Both the position numbers and the translations under genes were made by a program. A stretch of DNA of 64,000 nt, taken from the NCBI RefSeq assembly GCF_026248685.1, contig NZ_CP111036.1:1736001-1800000 (forward strand). Reading direction: 5' to 3'. This stretch comes from Haladaptatus caseinilyticus (GTDB taxonomy: Archaea; Halobacteriota; Halobacteria; Halobacteriales; Haladaptataceae). The notes below the pieces were generated by a model. The model saw only the letters and a program-made list of their open reading frames with translations, was not told the DNA's origin and made no database searches. Below are positions 45,664-54,620 of the stretch, piece after piece (position 1 is the first letter of the stretch; each line of letters opens with the position of its first letter).

Positions 45664-46581
45664 CTATGGCTCGTCCGCTACGTGGTCTCGCACTGATTCG
45701 AACGTCCCATCAGCGATCGCTCGTGCGACACCCGACACGTTCACGTCGCCGACGAGTCGGGGATACTTGCGTCGGAAATACCCCACCACGTTTCGCACGT
45801 CGCGCTCCAAGAACTCGACCGCGTTCTGGTGATCGGTCGGCACGGCTTGTGGCCAGTCGAACACCGTGACCCCCTCACTGCTGACGAAGACGTTGTATTC
45901 ACTCATGTCGGCATGAACGTAGCCGCGCGCGTAGGCCTCGTTCATTTCACCGAGTACAAGGTCCAACACCGGGACGACCTGTGAGTCTTCGAACTTCGCA
46001 CGAGCGAGTTCGACGCCGTCCACTTTCTCCATCACGATTGCGTGGCGGTTGTGGTCGATTGGCCGAGGAACGCTTACGTCCGGGTAGAGCGTCTCGAGCA
46101 CCTCATGCTCCCTCTCGGCCGCTTTTCGGGCCGTATAGAGCCACGAAACGTGCTCGCGGTCTGATGTGTAATCGCGCTCTTTCATCACTTCGCGGAAGTT
46201 CGTATACCCCTCCCGGTGATATTTCAGCGCGAGCGGGCGGAACGACTGCACCTCGTACACGTCGCTTTCCTTGCCAACGCCGAGCGGCGAGCCGACTCCT
46301 TGAATCGTATCCCGTTGTGAGAACGTTCGGAGCGCCAGGGCATCGTATCCTTCGAACGTGAGGGTGTATCCCTCGTACTGTATGGTTTTACGCTGGAGCA
46401 GTTCACGGTCCAGACAGCGGTCGATTCGGTAATCCACTTCCTCGGCGGTCAACCGCGAGAAGTTCGGGATTTTCTCTTTTTGAACCCACTCGCTGAAGCG
46501 CATGCCCTGTTCGACGCCGGAGAGCAAGTAAAAATCCGCTTGCTCCAACTCGGCCATCTCGGGGGCGACGTTCCGAACCAT
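45664..46581 (-). CDS. rio2: Serine/threonine protein kinase Rio2
   Basis: 305 residues. N-terminal winged helix (about 1-90; FYLLSGVEQGMRFSEWVQ, LTFEGYDALALRTF), then the RIO kinase: PLGVGKESDVYEVQS (nucleotide loop), LALKYHREGYTNFREV (Lys), IVMEKVDGVELARAKF (hinge), YVHADMSEYNVFVSSEG (catalytic HxDxxxxN) and VTVFDWPQAV (metal Asp). Rio2 acts in maturation of the small ribosomal subunit in eukaryotes and archaea. In archaea it is normally a single-copy gene. Confidence 0.95.
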   Translation of the reverse strand: MVRNVAPEMAELEQADFYLLSGVEQGMRFSEWVQKEKIPNFSRLTAEEVDYRIDRCLDRELLQRKTIQYEGYTLTFEGYDALALRTFSQRDTIQGVGSPLGVGKESDVYEVQSFRPLALKYHREGYTNFREVMKERDYTSDREHVSWLYTARKAAEREHEVLETLYPDVSVPRPIDHNRHAIVMEKVDGVELARAKFEDSQVVPVLDLVLGEMNEAYARGYVHADMSEYNVFVSSEGVTVFDWPQAVPTDHQNAVEFLERDVRNVVGYFRRKYPRLVGDVNVSGVARAIADGTFESVRDHVADEP

Positions 46582-46836
46582 CGGCTTCGTCTACTCGGTG
46601 GGTGCGTAAGGGACTTGCGCCACGACTCGAATCGGGTGTGACATCGGTGTAACCCAAACGTAGACGGAATACACGCAATAGAGAGCGCGCGGATACCATC
46701 TCTGTCCGTCGTTGCACGATGGCAGTAAGTGGCGACCCCTGCAGTAAATCAAATACCGCGATACAAAATCCGACTTCCGATACGGTTGGCTGTCAGGTGC
46801 GGTCAGGTTTTTGTGCCCCACAACCGCAGAACCGCT

Positions 46837-47325
46837 ATGGAGTCGAAACGAGAACTACTGACTCTCCTGCTGTCGAACGCCCGTGAGGACACTGCCGACC
46901 TCGCCCGACAGATCGGACTTTCGGAATCCGACGTTGAATCGATGGTGGCTGACCTTGAATCGGAGGGCATCGTCAGAGGCTACCAAGCGGTCGTCGATTG
47001 GAACCGCTTCACCGACGAACACGTCGAGGCCGAGGTCGAACTGAACGTCGAACTCGACCGTGAAACCGGCTACGAGGAGATCGCCCGTCGAATCGCCAAG
47101 TTTCCGGAGGTGGCGTCCCTCCGGTTGGTTAGCGGCGACTACGATTTCGCCCTCGACGTCGAGGGCGAGTCGATGCACGACGTGTCGAACTTCGTCGCGG
47201 AGCAAATCGCTCCGATTCCGGAAGTGACACAGACGGTCACCCATTTCGTGATGGAGACGTACAAGGAGCGCGGCATCGAATTCGACGACCACGACGAGGA
47301 CGACCGACTCTCCGTCTCACCATGA
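46837..47325 (+). CDS. Lrp/AsnC-family transcriptional regulator
   Basis: 162 residues from ATG 46837 (MESKRELLTLLLSNAREDTA). Helix-turn-helix TADLARQIGLSESDVESMVA and wing EGIVRGYQAVVDW (1-60), then the RAM ligand-binding domain: AEVELNVELDRETGYEEIAR, RLVSGDYDFALDVEGESMHD and an E-tail. Its stop overlaps the start of the aminotransferase (ATGA). Lrp-type regulators coupled to aminotransferases are standard in haloarchaea and probably sense an amino acid handled by the enzyme. Confidence 0.92.
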   Translation: MESKRELLTLLLSNAREDTADLARQIGLSESDVESMVADLESEGIVRGYQAVVDWNRFTDEHVEAEVELNVELDRETGYEEIARRIAKFPEVASLRLVSGDYDFALDVEGESMHDVSNFVAEQIAPIPEVTQTVTHFVMETYKERGIEFDDHDEDDRLSVSP

Positions 47326-48461
47326 ACCCAGCAGACCGCGTCGAACGGGTTCCACCGTCGGGTATTCGTCGCTTCTTCGAACTCGCGGAGGAGCGAGACG
47401 ACATCATCTCGCTGGGGGTCGGCGAACCGGACTTCTCTGCACCATGGTCGGCGCGTACCGCCGCAATCGATGCGCTGGAGCGCGGAAAAACGTCGTATAC
47501 GGCCAACCGAGGACGACACGATCTCCGCGAGGCGATTACCGATCACGTCCGGCGATACGACTTGGAGTACGACCCGGATACTGAAATCCTCGTAACTGCA
47601 GGAGCGAGCGAAGCCATCGATGTGGCTATGCGAGCGTTGGTGAACCCCGGCGACTCAGTCGCGGTTCCACAACCGTCGTACATCTCCTACGTCCCAGGCG
47701 TCACCTTCGCAGGTGGTGAACCACTCCCGGTTCCGACGAGTGCAGACGACGAGTTCGTGTTGACGCGGAAAGCACTCGAGACGGCGGGTGCGGCGGATGC
47801 GAAAGTGCTCGTGCTGTGCTATCCGAACAATCCCACGGGTGCCACGATGACTCGTGACGAACTCGCGGTAGTCGCCGATTTCGTCCGCGAAAACGACCTC
47901 TTCGTCCTCTCGGACGAGATCTACGCGGCACTCACATACGACGGCGACCACACCTCCATCGCCACCTTACCGGGCATGCGCGAACGAACTATCGTCTTTA
48001 ACGGGTTTTCGAAAGCCTACGCGATGACGGGGCTCCGATTGGGCTATGCCCTCGGCCCGGAAGTAGCAATAAACGCGATGAATCGCATTCACCAATACTC
48101 GATGCTTTCGGCTCCCGTAACGGCCCAGTACGCCGCGTTGGACGCGCTCAGAAATTGTGCGGACGAGGTCGCCGAGATGCGGGATGAGTACAATCGTCGC
48201 CGGAGATTCGTGCTCTCACGGTTCGACGAGATGGGGCTAGATTGTTTCGACGCCAGCGGCGCGTTCTACGCCTTTCCCGCTTGTGATGGCGACGACGAAG
48301 CGTTCGCCGAAAATCTCCTCCGTGAACAGGGAGTCGCCATCGTTCCGGGAAGCGTCTTCGGCGAGGGCGGTGAAGGCCATCTTCGCGTCTCGTATGCGAC
48401 CGGAATGGCCGACCTCCGGGAGGCCATGAGCAGAATCGAGACGTTCATCACCGAGCGATAG
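47322..48461 (+). CDS. Class I/II pyridoxal-phosphate aminotransferase
   Basis: 379 residues, fold type I. ISLGVGEPDFSAPWSARTAA, VTAGASEAIDVAMRALVNPG, LVLCYPNNPTGATMTRDELA (PLP Asn), LFVLSDEIYAALTYDG (Asp, Tyr), FNGFSKAYAMTGLRLGYALG (Schiff-base Lys) and VSYATGMADLREAMSRIE. It belongs to the aspartate/alanine aminotransferase-like group; substrate not predictable. Translationally coupled to the Lrp regulator. Confidence 0.92.
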   Translation: MNPADRVERVPPSGIRRFFELAEERDDIISLGVGEPDFSAPWSARTAAIDALERGKTSYTANRGRHDLREAITDHVRRYDLEYDPDTEILVTAGASEAIDVAMRALVNPGDSVAVPQPSYISYVPGVTFAGGEPLPVPTSADDEFVLTRKALETAGAADAKVLVLCYPNNPTGATMTRDELAVVADFVRENDLFVLSDEIYAALTYDGDHTSIATLPGMRERTIVFNGFSKAYAMTGLRLGYALGPEVAINAMNRIHQYSMLSAPVTAQYAALDALRNCADEVAEMRDEYNRRRRFVLSRFDEMGLDCFDASGAFYAFPACDGDDEAFAENLLREQGVAIVPGSVFGEGGEGHLRVSYATGMADLREAMSRIETFITER

Positions 48462-48500
48462 TCGGTTCGGAGACGACTTCGAACCGTTGTCGCGTCCGAG

Positions 48501-48911
48501 TCACTCCGGTGCAACGATTTCGACTTTCATCCGTTCCGGATCCTCGAAATAGACGGCGTAGTGGCCGTCTCCACCTGCATACGGATGGTCATCCTCGTAC
48601 AGGATCTGTATACTTCGTTCGCGAAGCTGCGCAGTCAGTTCGTCCACGTGCTCCCGCGAGTCGGCGTGAAACGCCAGGTGATTGAGACCCGGACGACTGC
48701 GATGATATGGTTCGTCGAGATACTTCTCATCCGCCTGCACGAGAACGAGATACGTCGGTCCACGCTTCCACGACCGACCACCGTCCCAGTTCTGGTAGAC
48801 GGAGTAGCCGAGTTCACCGAGTAACCATTCCCAGAAAGCGGCTGACGTGTCGAAGTCCGAGGCGTACAGTTCGACGTGATGGAGTAATCCGGATCGAGAA
48901 TCGGATGTCAC
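48501..48911 (-). CDS. VOC-family (glyoxalase/bleomycin-resistance fold) protein
   Basis: 136 residues. Two beta-alpha-beta-beta-beta modules: LLHHVELYASDFDTSAAFWE with metal-site His, LGYSVYQNWDGGRSWKRGPT, LNHLAFHADSREHVDELTAQ and GHYAVYFEDPERMKVEIVAP with the terminal Glu. The H ... H ... E ligand set is compatible with a metal-dependent enzyme such as a dioxygenase or lyase, but the family is very diverse. Confidence 0.85.
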   Translation of the reverse strand: MTSDSRSGLLHHVELYASDFDTSAAFWEWLLGELGYSVYQNWDGGRSWKRGPTYLVLVQADEKYLDEPYHRSRPGLNHLAFHADSREHVDELTAQLRERSIQILYEDDHPYAGGDGHYAVYFEDPERMKVEIVAPE

Positions 48912-48974
48912 GCTCGAAATGGGCGGTACGCTGACAAATGATTACCGAATCGAAGGTCGGTCGAATCAGTTCGG

Positions 48975-49208
48975 TCAGGACGATTCCTGCGATCGAACGA
49001 ACGCTACTTCGACGTCAGTTTCCTTCCCGGTTCGTCGAGTAATTCGATCATCCACCAGTTGTGCGAGGTCGGGTGGCGGTGTGATTCGTGGATCAACGAC
49101 GGTTCGAACCTGCACCGGGTTGTCACGATAGAAGTCCAACGATCGATACGTGACGGTCGTTTCGATGAGTTCGTAACTTCCGAACTCGGCCTGTGGTTCG
49201 ACGAACAA
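48975..49208 (-). CDS. Small protein with uncertain start
   Basis: About 77 residues from TTG 49208: FVEPQAEFGSYELIETTVTY, FYRDNPVQVRTVVDPRITPP, then PDLAQLVDDRITRRTGKETD with a VEVAFV strand. The frame has protein-like alternation and haloarchaeal codon use. The codons just before are ATG-TAG-CTG-AAG-CCA (49223-49209), so the natural ATG is followed at once by an amber codon. Either translation starts at TTG 49208 or the gene is a nonsense mutant. Family unrecognised. Confidence 0.45.
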   Translation of the reverse strand: MFVEPQAEFGSYELIETTVTYRSLDFYRDNPVQVRTVVDPRITPPPDLAQLVDDRITRRTGKETDVEVAFVRSQESS

Positions 49209-49314
49209 TGGCTTCAGCTACATCTGCGAATCCCTTTACCATCCACTAGCGTTTTGTCAACTCGATTGTCTGTCGTCCGCAATCGCTTTTGCTCCCCCTT
49301 CCCAACCCCGTGGT

Positions 49315-50124
49315 ATGACGCTGGCGGATAGGGACTGGCGGCTGATTCGAGAGGAGTCGTGGGACGGCCCGCTCAACATGGCACTGGACGAAATCGCGGC
49401 CGAAACCGCAGCGGAGGGCGGCCCGCGAACCCTTCGCGTATATCGCTGGGAGCCGAGCACATTGTCGCTCGGTTACCGACAGGAACCGGAAACGGTCGAT
49501 TGGGAGTTTTGCGAAACCGAAAACATCACCGTCACCCGGCGACCCACCGGTGGTGGCGGCATCTACCACGACAACTACGGGGATATCTCCTATTCCATCA
49601 TCGCGCCCGCCGATGAACTACCGGGAAACCTGATGGACACGTACGAACTGCTCTGTAACCCTCTCTTCGATGCATTCGATCGGATGGGTATCGACGCGCA
49701 GTTCACCGACGAAAAACTCCCCGTCATCCATCAACCCGCGTGTTACCTTCGCGAACTCCATCCCGCACACGACGTAGTAGCGAGGGGGCGAAAAATCAGC
49801 GGAAACGCCCAGTACCGCCGGAAAGATGCCGTCATCCAACACGGTTCACTGAAGTTCGCCCTGGACGCCGAGCGCCACCTTTCGACGTTCGCAGAACCGG
49901 ATACCACGCCGGAGACGTTCCATGAACGCGTGACGACGATAAACGAACAAGTCAGTCTCTCCCGCGAAGATGCCGTCACGGCTGTGGAATCCGCACTTCG
50001 GGACTGGGCCGACGCGAGCGGAGGAGAGTGGACTGACGACGAACTGTCTCGGGGACGTGAACACGCCCGTGCCAAATTCGGAAGCGAGGCGTGGACGAAA
50101 CGGCGCGACGACCCGACTGCGTAA
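49315..50124 (+). CDS. Lipoate-protein ligase A-family enzyme
   Basis: 269 residues. LNMALDEIAAETAAEGGPRT, LSLGYRQEPETVDWEF, the Gly-rich VTRRPTGGGGIYHDNYGDIS and the catalytic Lys in ARGRKISGNAQYRRKDAVIQ, followed by HGSLKF. This is the LplA/LipM/biotin-ligase fold. Archaeal members transfer lipoate to acyltransferases or GcvH. A bipartite archaeal system with a separate accessory domain (LplB) exists; here the C-terminal part (about 200-269) seems to hold that helical domain. Confidence 0.88.
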   Translation: MTLADRDWRLIREESWDGPLNMALDEIAAETAAEGGPRTLRVYRWEPSTLSLGYRQEPETVDWEFCETENITVTRRPTGGGGIYHDNYGDISYSIIAPADELPGNLMDTYELLCNPLFDAFDRMGIDAQFTDEKLPVIHQPACYLRELHPAHDVVARGRKISGNAQYRRKDAVIQHGSLKFALDAERHLSTFAEPDTTPETFHERVTTINEQVSLSREDAVTAVESALRDWADASGGEWTDDELSRGREHARAKFGSEAWTKRRDDPTA

Positions 50125-50493
50125 TCCAACCTGTCCTGTCGTGTACCATCGGCTCAAAAGCCAACCCGTTCCGGTACAGGACCGTATGCATCTGAATCGC
50201 TTCCTGAAACTTCGACAGCGGCGGTAGGTCCATCGTCGGGTCTATCGGGAGATTCCGGTCCGAAATCGTTCGTGCAAAACGATGACGGTACAGAACTGTT
50301 CGCAAGGATGACGAAAGCGAGATGGCTTCGACCGTCCCGTCGCTGGTAACGGGTGGGCCACCTCTACTCGGCTGCCCCCTTCCCGACCGACAGGCCACCT
50401 GAATCGGACTTTCGCGACTCTCTTGGGGTATCGACATTCGTGTTCGGAAGCGCTTCGAAGTGCATTTGACCCCCGAATTACTAGTCAGCGAAT
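50125..50493. other. Intergenic stretch with no recognised gene
   Basis: 369 bases. On the minus strand one frame reads LSSSLRTVLYRHRFARTISD, then LPPLSKFQEAIQMHTVLYRN, with the TVLYR pair echoed twice (DNA CGGTACAGAAC at about 50286 and CGGTACAGGAC at about 50172). I cannot assign it; it lacks a good start and could be a relic. The nfo promoter (GAATTACTAG, 50474-50483) closes the stretch. Confidence 0.3.
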
Positions 50494-51363
50494 ATGCGAG
50501 TCGGAGCACACGTGTCCATCTCCAGTTCGAAAGTCTCCAGTGACGAGTCGAAACCGAAGCACGGTAACATCGCCAACGCCGTCTGTCGGCAGGTTACCTT
50601 CGGTGGCAACTGCGGGCAGATATTCACGACTTCCCCGCAGGTGTGGAAGGAACCGAACATCAGCGACGAGGAGGCGGAACTGTTCAAGCGGGAAACCGAA
50701 GGGAAACTCGACGGACCGTGGGTTATCCACTCCTCGTATCTCGTCAACCTCTGCACGCCGAAGGACGACCTCCGCGCGAAATCCATCGACAGCATGCAAA
50801 AGGAAGTCGATGCCGCGGACAAACTCGGCGTCGAGTATGTGAACGTCCATCTCGGCGCACACACTGGCGCAGGCGTCGAAGGCGGACTTGAGAACGCCGC
50901 GAGCGCACTCGATGAACTGGACATCCCGGACGGCGTGACGGTGCTCATCGAAAGCGACGCCGGAAGCGGGACGAAACTCGGCGGCGACTTCGAACACCTT
51001 GCGCAGGTACTCTCCGAGTCGGAGCAGGACCTGGACGTCTGTATCGACACGGCCCACGCGTTCACGGCGGGTTACGACCTCTCCACCAGCGAGGGTGTCG
51101 AGGAGACCATCGAGGAGTTCGACGATGTCGTCGGACTCGAACACCTCGAATGTATCCACCTCAACGATTCGAAACACGAGTGTGGCACGAACAAGGACGA
51201 ACACGCCCACATCGGCAAGGGCCTCATCGGCGAGGAAGGGATGGAGACGCTCATCAACCATCCCGAACTCGAAGACGTGCCGCTCGTCCTCGAAACGCCG
51301 ACCGAGAACGGCAAAGGCTTTGCGTGGAATATCGACCGCGTGAAGGAACTCAGGAACAAATAG
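50494..51363 (+). CDS. nfo: Endonuclease IV (Nfo), AP endonuclease
   Basis: 289 residues. [17 protein letters not shown] start; metal ligands in [30 protein letters not shown] (His), [14 protein letters not shown] (Glu), [16 protein letters not shown] (Asp, His), [18 protein letters not shown] (Asp, His) and [12 protein letters not shown] (Glu). Cuts DNA 5' to abasic sites in base-excision repair using three zinc ions. Length fits the family. Single gene with a short leader. Confidence 0.95.
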   Translation: MRVGAHVSISSSKVSSDESKPKHGNIANAVCRQVTFGGNCGQIFTTSPQVWKEPNISDEEAELFKRETEGKLDGPWVIHSSYLVNLCTPKDDLRAKSIDSMQKEVDAADKLGVEYVNVHLGAHTGAGVEGGLENAASALDELDIPDGVTVLIESDAGSGTKLGGDFEHLAQVLSESEQDLDVCIDTAHAFTAGYDLSTSEGVEETIEEFDDVVGLEHLECIHLNDSKHECGTNKDEHAHIGKGLIGEEGMETLINHPELEDVPLVLETPTENGKGFAWNIDRVKELRNK

Positions 51364-51448
51364 TCGTCAGCGAACAGCTACACCATATCCGTTTCCACAC
51401 CGCTTCCCAGTGACCGATTTTTTGTATTGACACGGATCATTATCGATC

Positions 51449-51634
51449 ATGCGTTCGCAGTCCAACGCTCTCTAACTCGTCGGCTTGTTGGCGGTTGTCG
51501 TCGGACTCGTTGGCTCCATCGTCTTCGATTGGCGGCTCGATTCGACCGGAAATCCCGTCGTCATGGCATTTACGGTCGGCTGTGTCATCATCGCACTCTT
51601 CATGACGATTCGACGATCGATGTACCGTCAGTAA
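51449..51634 (+). pseudogene. Small membrane-protein gene with an in-frame ochre codon
   Basis: ATG 51449 opens MRSQSNAL, then TAA at 51473-51475, then the same frame continues LVGLLAVVVGLVGSIVFDWR, LDSTGNPVVMAFTVGCVIIA and LFMTIRRSMYRQ to TAA 51632. The combined product would be a 60-residue two-helix membrane protein. The downstream half is clearly protein-like. Either the gene carries a nonsense mutation, translation restarts at TTG 51485/51488, or it is a sequencing error. Not reported by frame scans because of the stop. Confidence 0.6.
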
Positions 51635-51648
51635 ATAGCGACCCGTTT

Positions 51649-51993
51649 TCAGCCGAACAGGAAACTCAACAGCCACAGCGCGCCCATTCCCGCGGCCAGT
51701 GTCGCCAGAATGTCCTCGGTTTTCCACGCGACGAGTATCGCTAATCCCCCCGCGAACAGGCGGAGATTATCGGGTGAGAGTGAAATCGCGCCGTCGGCAT
51801 AGACGAACTGCGGGACGACCAGCGCGGAAAGCACCGCCGCGGGAACGAATCGAAGCGCCCGTTCGATCCAGTCCGGAATATCGTCCAACCGTCCGAAAAA
51901 GGCGATGAACGACACCCGAATCGCGTAGGTCCCGACTCCCGCACCGATGATGATGAGCCATAGCATTTCGGGGGTGAATCCCGTCTGCGCCAT
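51649..51993 (-). CDS. AzlD-family branched-chain amino acid exporter subunit
   Basis: 114 residues, four hydrophobic helices: MLWLIIIGAGVGTYAIRVSF, ALRFVPAAVLSALVVPQFVY, LRLFAGGLAILVAWKTEDI and ILATLAAGMGALWLLSF. Pattern TYAIRVSFIAFFGR and FVPAAVLSALV mark AzlD. Together with AzlC upstream it forms a two-part exporter of branched-chain amino acids (BrnFE/AzlCD). Starts 1 bp after azlC ends. Confidence 0.88.
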   Translation of the reverse strand: MAQTGFTPEMLWLIIIGAGVGTYAIRVSFIAFFGRLDDIPDWIERALRFVPAAVLSALVVPQFVYADGAISLSPDNLRLFAGGLAILVAWKTEDILATLAAGMGALWLLSFLFG

Positions 51994-51994
51994 C

Positions 51995-52675
51995 TTAGGC
52001 CACCTCCTCGACCAACAACCCGGCGAGAATGCCGACGATTGCGGCGATCACCAGCCCGAGGTTGAACGGGAGTCCCTCGGCGAGGACTGCAGTCGTCCCG
52101 CCGACGACCGCGGCCACCGTCGTCGCGCGGTCGGTAACACTCGGGACGAGGACCGCGAGGAAGACGAGCGGGACGGCGAATTCGAGCTTCCAACTCGGGG
52201 GGACGCTCGTGCCCAGAAGGATTCCAGCCACGGTGGCGAACTGCCACGCTACCCAGAGCGGGGTTGCGACGCCGAGGTAGTACCATCGCCGGTTCGTCTC
52301 GTCGTCGCGTTCGAACCGCATCAGGGAGACGGCATACGCCTGGTCGGTGAGGAAATATGCAAGCCCCGCCTTCCACCGTGCCGACTGCTTGCGGAAGTAC
52401 GGAGCGATGGAGGCGCTGTACATCATCATCCGGAGATTGATGATGAGGACAGTCAGCACGACGATGGCGGCGGGCACGTTTCGTCCGATGAGGTCTGCCG
52501 CGGCGAGTTGGGACGCTCCAGCGAAAATAACGACAGACATAGCGAGCGCTTGTGCGGCCGGTATCCCGGCGCTGACGGCGGCAACCCCCGCGACCATTCC
52601 GAACGGAACGATACCGAGAATAATCGGAAGGGAAACCCGAACTCCGGAGAGGAAATCCGCACGTGATGAAGACAC
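51995..52675 (-). CDS. AzlC-family branched-chain amino acid exporter subunit
   Basis: 226 residues from GTG 52675 (SSSRADFLSGVRVSLPIILG); the frame runs on to 52768 but has no better start. VRVSLPIILGIVPFGMVAGV, SVVIFAGASQLAAADLIGRN (the AzlC signature FAGASQ), LTVLIINLRMMMYSASIAPY and FLTDQAYAVSLMRFE are typical. About six to seven helices. Partner of AzlD (51649-51993). Confidence 0.88.
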   Translation of the reverse strand: MSSSRADFLSGVRVSLPIILGIVPFGMVAGVAAVSAGIPAAQALAMSVVIFAGASQLAAADLIGRNVPAAIVVLTVLIINLRMMMYSASIAPYFRKQSARWKAGLAYFLTDQAYAVSLMRFERDDETNRRWYYLGVATPLWVAWQFATVAGILLGTSVPPSWKLEFAVPLVFLAVLVPSVTDRATTVAAVVGGTTAVLAEGLPFNLGLVIAAIVGILAGLLVEEVA

Positions 52676-52813
52676 TGTCTCATCGTAGGTTCGCTTTCCG
52701 GTATCAAGCTTGGTATCTCGGTAAGTCGCGGCTACGTTCCGACCGAGTGGCCCGGAATCACAGACCACCCCGTTTTTCCCGTTCCCCTTCGAAATCGAGA
52801 TGAGGAATCAAGT

Positions 52814-53605
52814 GTGCGAGAGTTCTCCGCCGACTATCTGCGACGAACGCGGGACGGGATGTGGGAATCACGCGAGTCCTTGTCCAACCTCCGACTAGAC
52901 ACCCGTGAGCGCGTGCTGGATGTCGGCTGTGGGACGGGTGAACTCGCCCGTGTCCTCGCGGAAGAGACGCCGGGGGAAGTGGTCGGGACGGACGCCGACT
53001 CGCAACTGCTGTCCGTCGCCCGGGAACACGTTTCGGTCGTTGCGGGCGATGCTCACCGTCTTCCATTTCCGGACGACAGCTTCGACCTCGTCGTCTGTCA
53101 AGCACTGCTCATCAATCTCCCCGACCCGGAACGAGCCGTGCGGGAGTTCGCCCGCGTTTCGTCCAACATCGTCTCGGCGATCGAACCGGATAACTCGGCC
53201 GTGTCGGTCGAATCGACGGTTTCCGCGGAAGCGGAACTGGCACGTCGCGCCCGTGAAGCGTACGTCGCCGGTGTGAATACGGACGTGGCTCTCGGCGGCG
53301 AGGGAACACGGAACGCTTTCAACGCGATCGGTCTCGACGGCGTTTCGACCCACAAACACCATCACGGGAAAACGGTCGCGCCGCCGTACTCGGCGCGCGA
53401 CCTCGAGGCCGCGAAGAAAAAAGCCACTGCGGACGCACTCGTCGAGAAACGCGAGACGCTGCTCGAATCACTTTCTCCCGACGAATACGAAAACCTTCGT
53501 GCCCGCTGGCGCGAGATGGGTCGGTTGGTCATCGAGCAAATGCAAACGGGCGAGTATCGGCGGGCGGAGGTCGTACCGTTCTACGTTACGACTGGCCGGA
53601 TATGA
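52814..53605 (+). CDS. Class I SAM-dependent methyltransferase
   Basis: 263 residues from GTG 52814 (REFSADYLRRTRDGMWESRE). Motif I RVLDVGCGTGELARVLAEET, acidic VVGTDADSQLLSVARE, motif II AGDAHRLPFPDDSFDLVVCQ and post-motif III ALLINLPDPERAVREFARV. UbiE/methyltransferase-11 type; substrate unknown. The second half is helical with a basic ARDLEAAKKKATADALVEKR region, possibly for nucleic acid or lipid binding (weak). Confidence 0.87.
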   Translation: MREFSADYLRRTRDGMWESRESLSNLRLDTRERVLDVGCGTGELARVLAEETPGEVVGTDADSQLLSVAREHVSVVAGDAHRLPFPDDSFDLVVCQALLINLPDPERAVREFARVSSNIVSAIEPDNSAVSVESTVSAEAELARRAREAYVAGVNTDVALGGEGTRNAFNAIGLDGVSTHKHHHGKTVAPPYSARDLEAAKKKATADALVEKRETLLESLSPDEYENLRARWREMGRLVIEQMQTGEYRRAEVVPFYVTTGRI

Positions 53606-53868
53606 ACTCGACGCGATCGCCGATCGTCATACACTCGTATATCGAAGTCGATCGAACGATCGAACTGCCAAACGAGTCTTCTGGCTCGGTGTGTCCGAGT
53701 AATGAGACGGGACGAAGTCACGACAACCGAATTGCGTGATATTATATACTGAAGCGCGGCCAACCTCGACGTGACCTGAAATCGGTCGCGTGGGTGGTCG
53801 AAGCGGTCGTGCGGTGCGCCCCCACGTGAATCGCAAGCATCGCCCGTTAGCCCAACCAACCCCGACGA

Positions 53869-54516
53869 CTATACCACGTCGCCGCGGACAGTCGTGCCTT
53901 CCTGTCGCCGTCGGTACGATTCGACCGCTTCTGCGGCCTCGTCGATTTTCTCATCGTCCATTCCGAGCATTTCCAACGCGGCAGGGAGCGTCGGGAAGGC
54001 AAACTCGCCTTCCCGTAGTTTACGGAACGCTTCCGTGCTCCGCTGCCCATCGATCCAGAGACAGACTCCGCGCGGGTCAAGGATTTGTTCGTAGGCGTCG
54101 CGCGCCATTGCACCCCGCAATCGTTGCGTGACGTTATCCTCGAAACTCGAATTGCAGACTTCGAGATGAACCGGTTCGTCCTCCGGGAGTAGGTGCGCTG
54201 CGAGACACTTTTCGGGAGCGGCATAGCCGTTGTCGTTCGCCCGAATCAGGTCCGGATGTTCGTCTGCCCACGCGGCACGTACCGTCTTCCCGATGCCTTT
54301 TACCGCGTGAGTATCAACGAACTCCGTTTCGCGGTCGGCATCGTCGCCGCGGAGCAGGATATCCTTCGTTATGTAGACGTCGAGGCGATCGATCGGATCG
54401 AGACCGAGCGCTACGTCGCCGAACACCCAGATTTCACGGACAGGGACGGGCATAGTGTCGGTATCGACTGTCTCGACGATTTTCTCGATGTGCTCGATTG
54501 CCTCGCTTCGCTCCAT
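53869..54516 (-). CDS. Conserved haloarchaeal protein (DUF7095-like)
   Basis: 215 residues, acidic, soluble. The N-terminus ERSEAIEHIEKIVETVDTDT, VREIWVFGDVALGLDPIDRL and DVYITKDILL recalls a degenerate nucleotidyltransferase beginning (V-FGS-A-G-... strand-turn), but catalytic Asp pairs are uncertain. Then helical QRLRGAMARDAYEQILDPRG and AFPTLPAALEMLGMDDEKID. Haloarchaeal family of unknown function; I recall DUF7095. Confidence 0.65.
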   Translation of the reverse strand: MERSEAIEHIEKIVETVDTDTMPVPVREIWVFGDVALGLDPIDRLDVYITKDILLRGDDADRETEFVDTHAVKGIGKTVRAAWADEHPDLIRANDNGYAAPEKCLAAHLLPEDEPVHLEVCNSSFEDNVTQRLRGAMARDAYEQILDPRGVCLWIDGQRSTEAFRKLREGEFAFPTLPAALEMLGMDDEKIDEAAEAVESYRRRQEGTTVRGDVV

Positions 54517-54620
54517 CGATTCACGATTCGGGTTTGGCGTGGATAAGTCCGCTGGAACAGCCAGACGACGTTACAATCTCTCATGGTTCTGGACTATAGC
54601 GCAGTCTAGCACGTCGAGTA

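Noticed and set aside
53735-53868. GATATTATATAC box as promoter of an unannotated gene
   Set aside because: Downstream plus-strand sequence to 53868 has no usable frame; a small RNA cannot be excluded but has no positive support.
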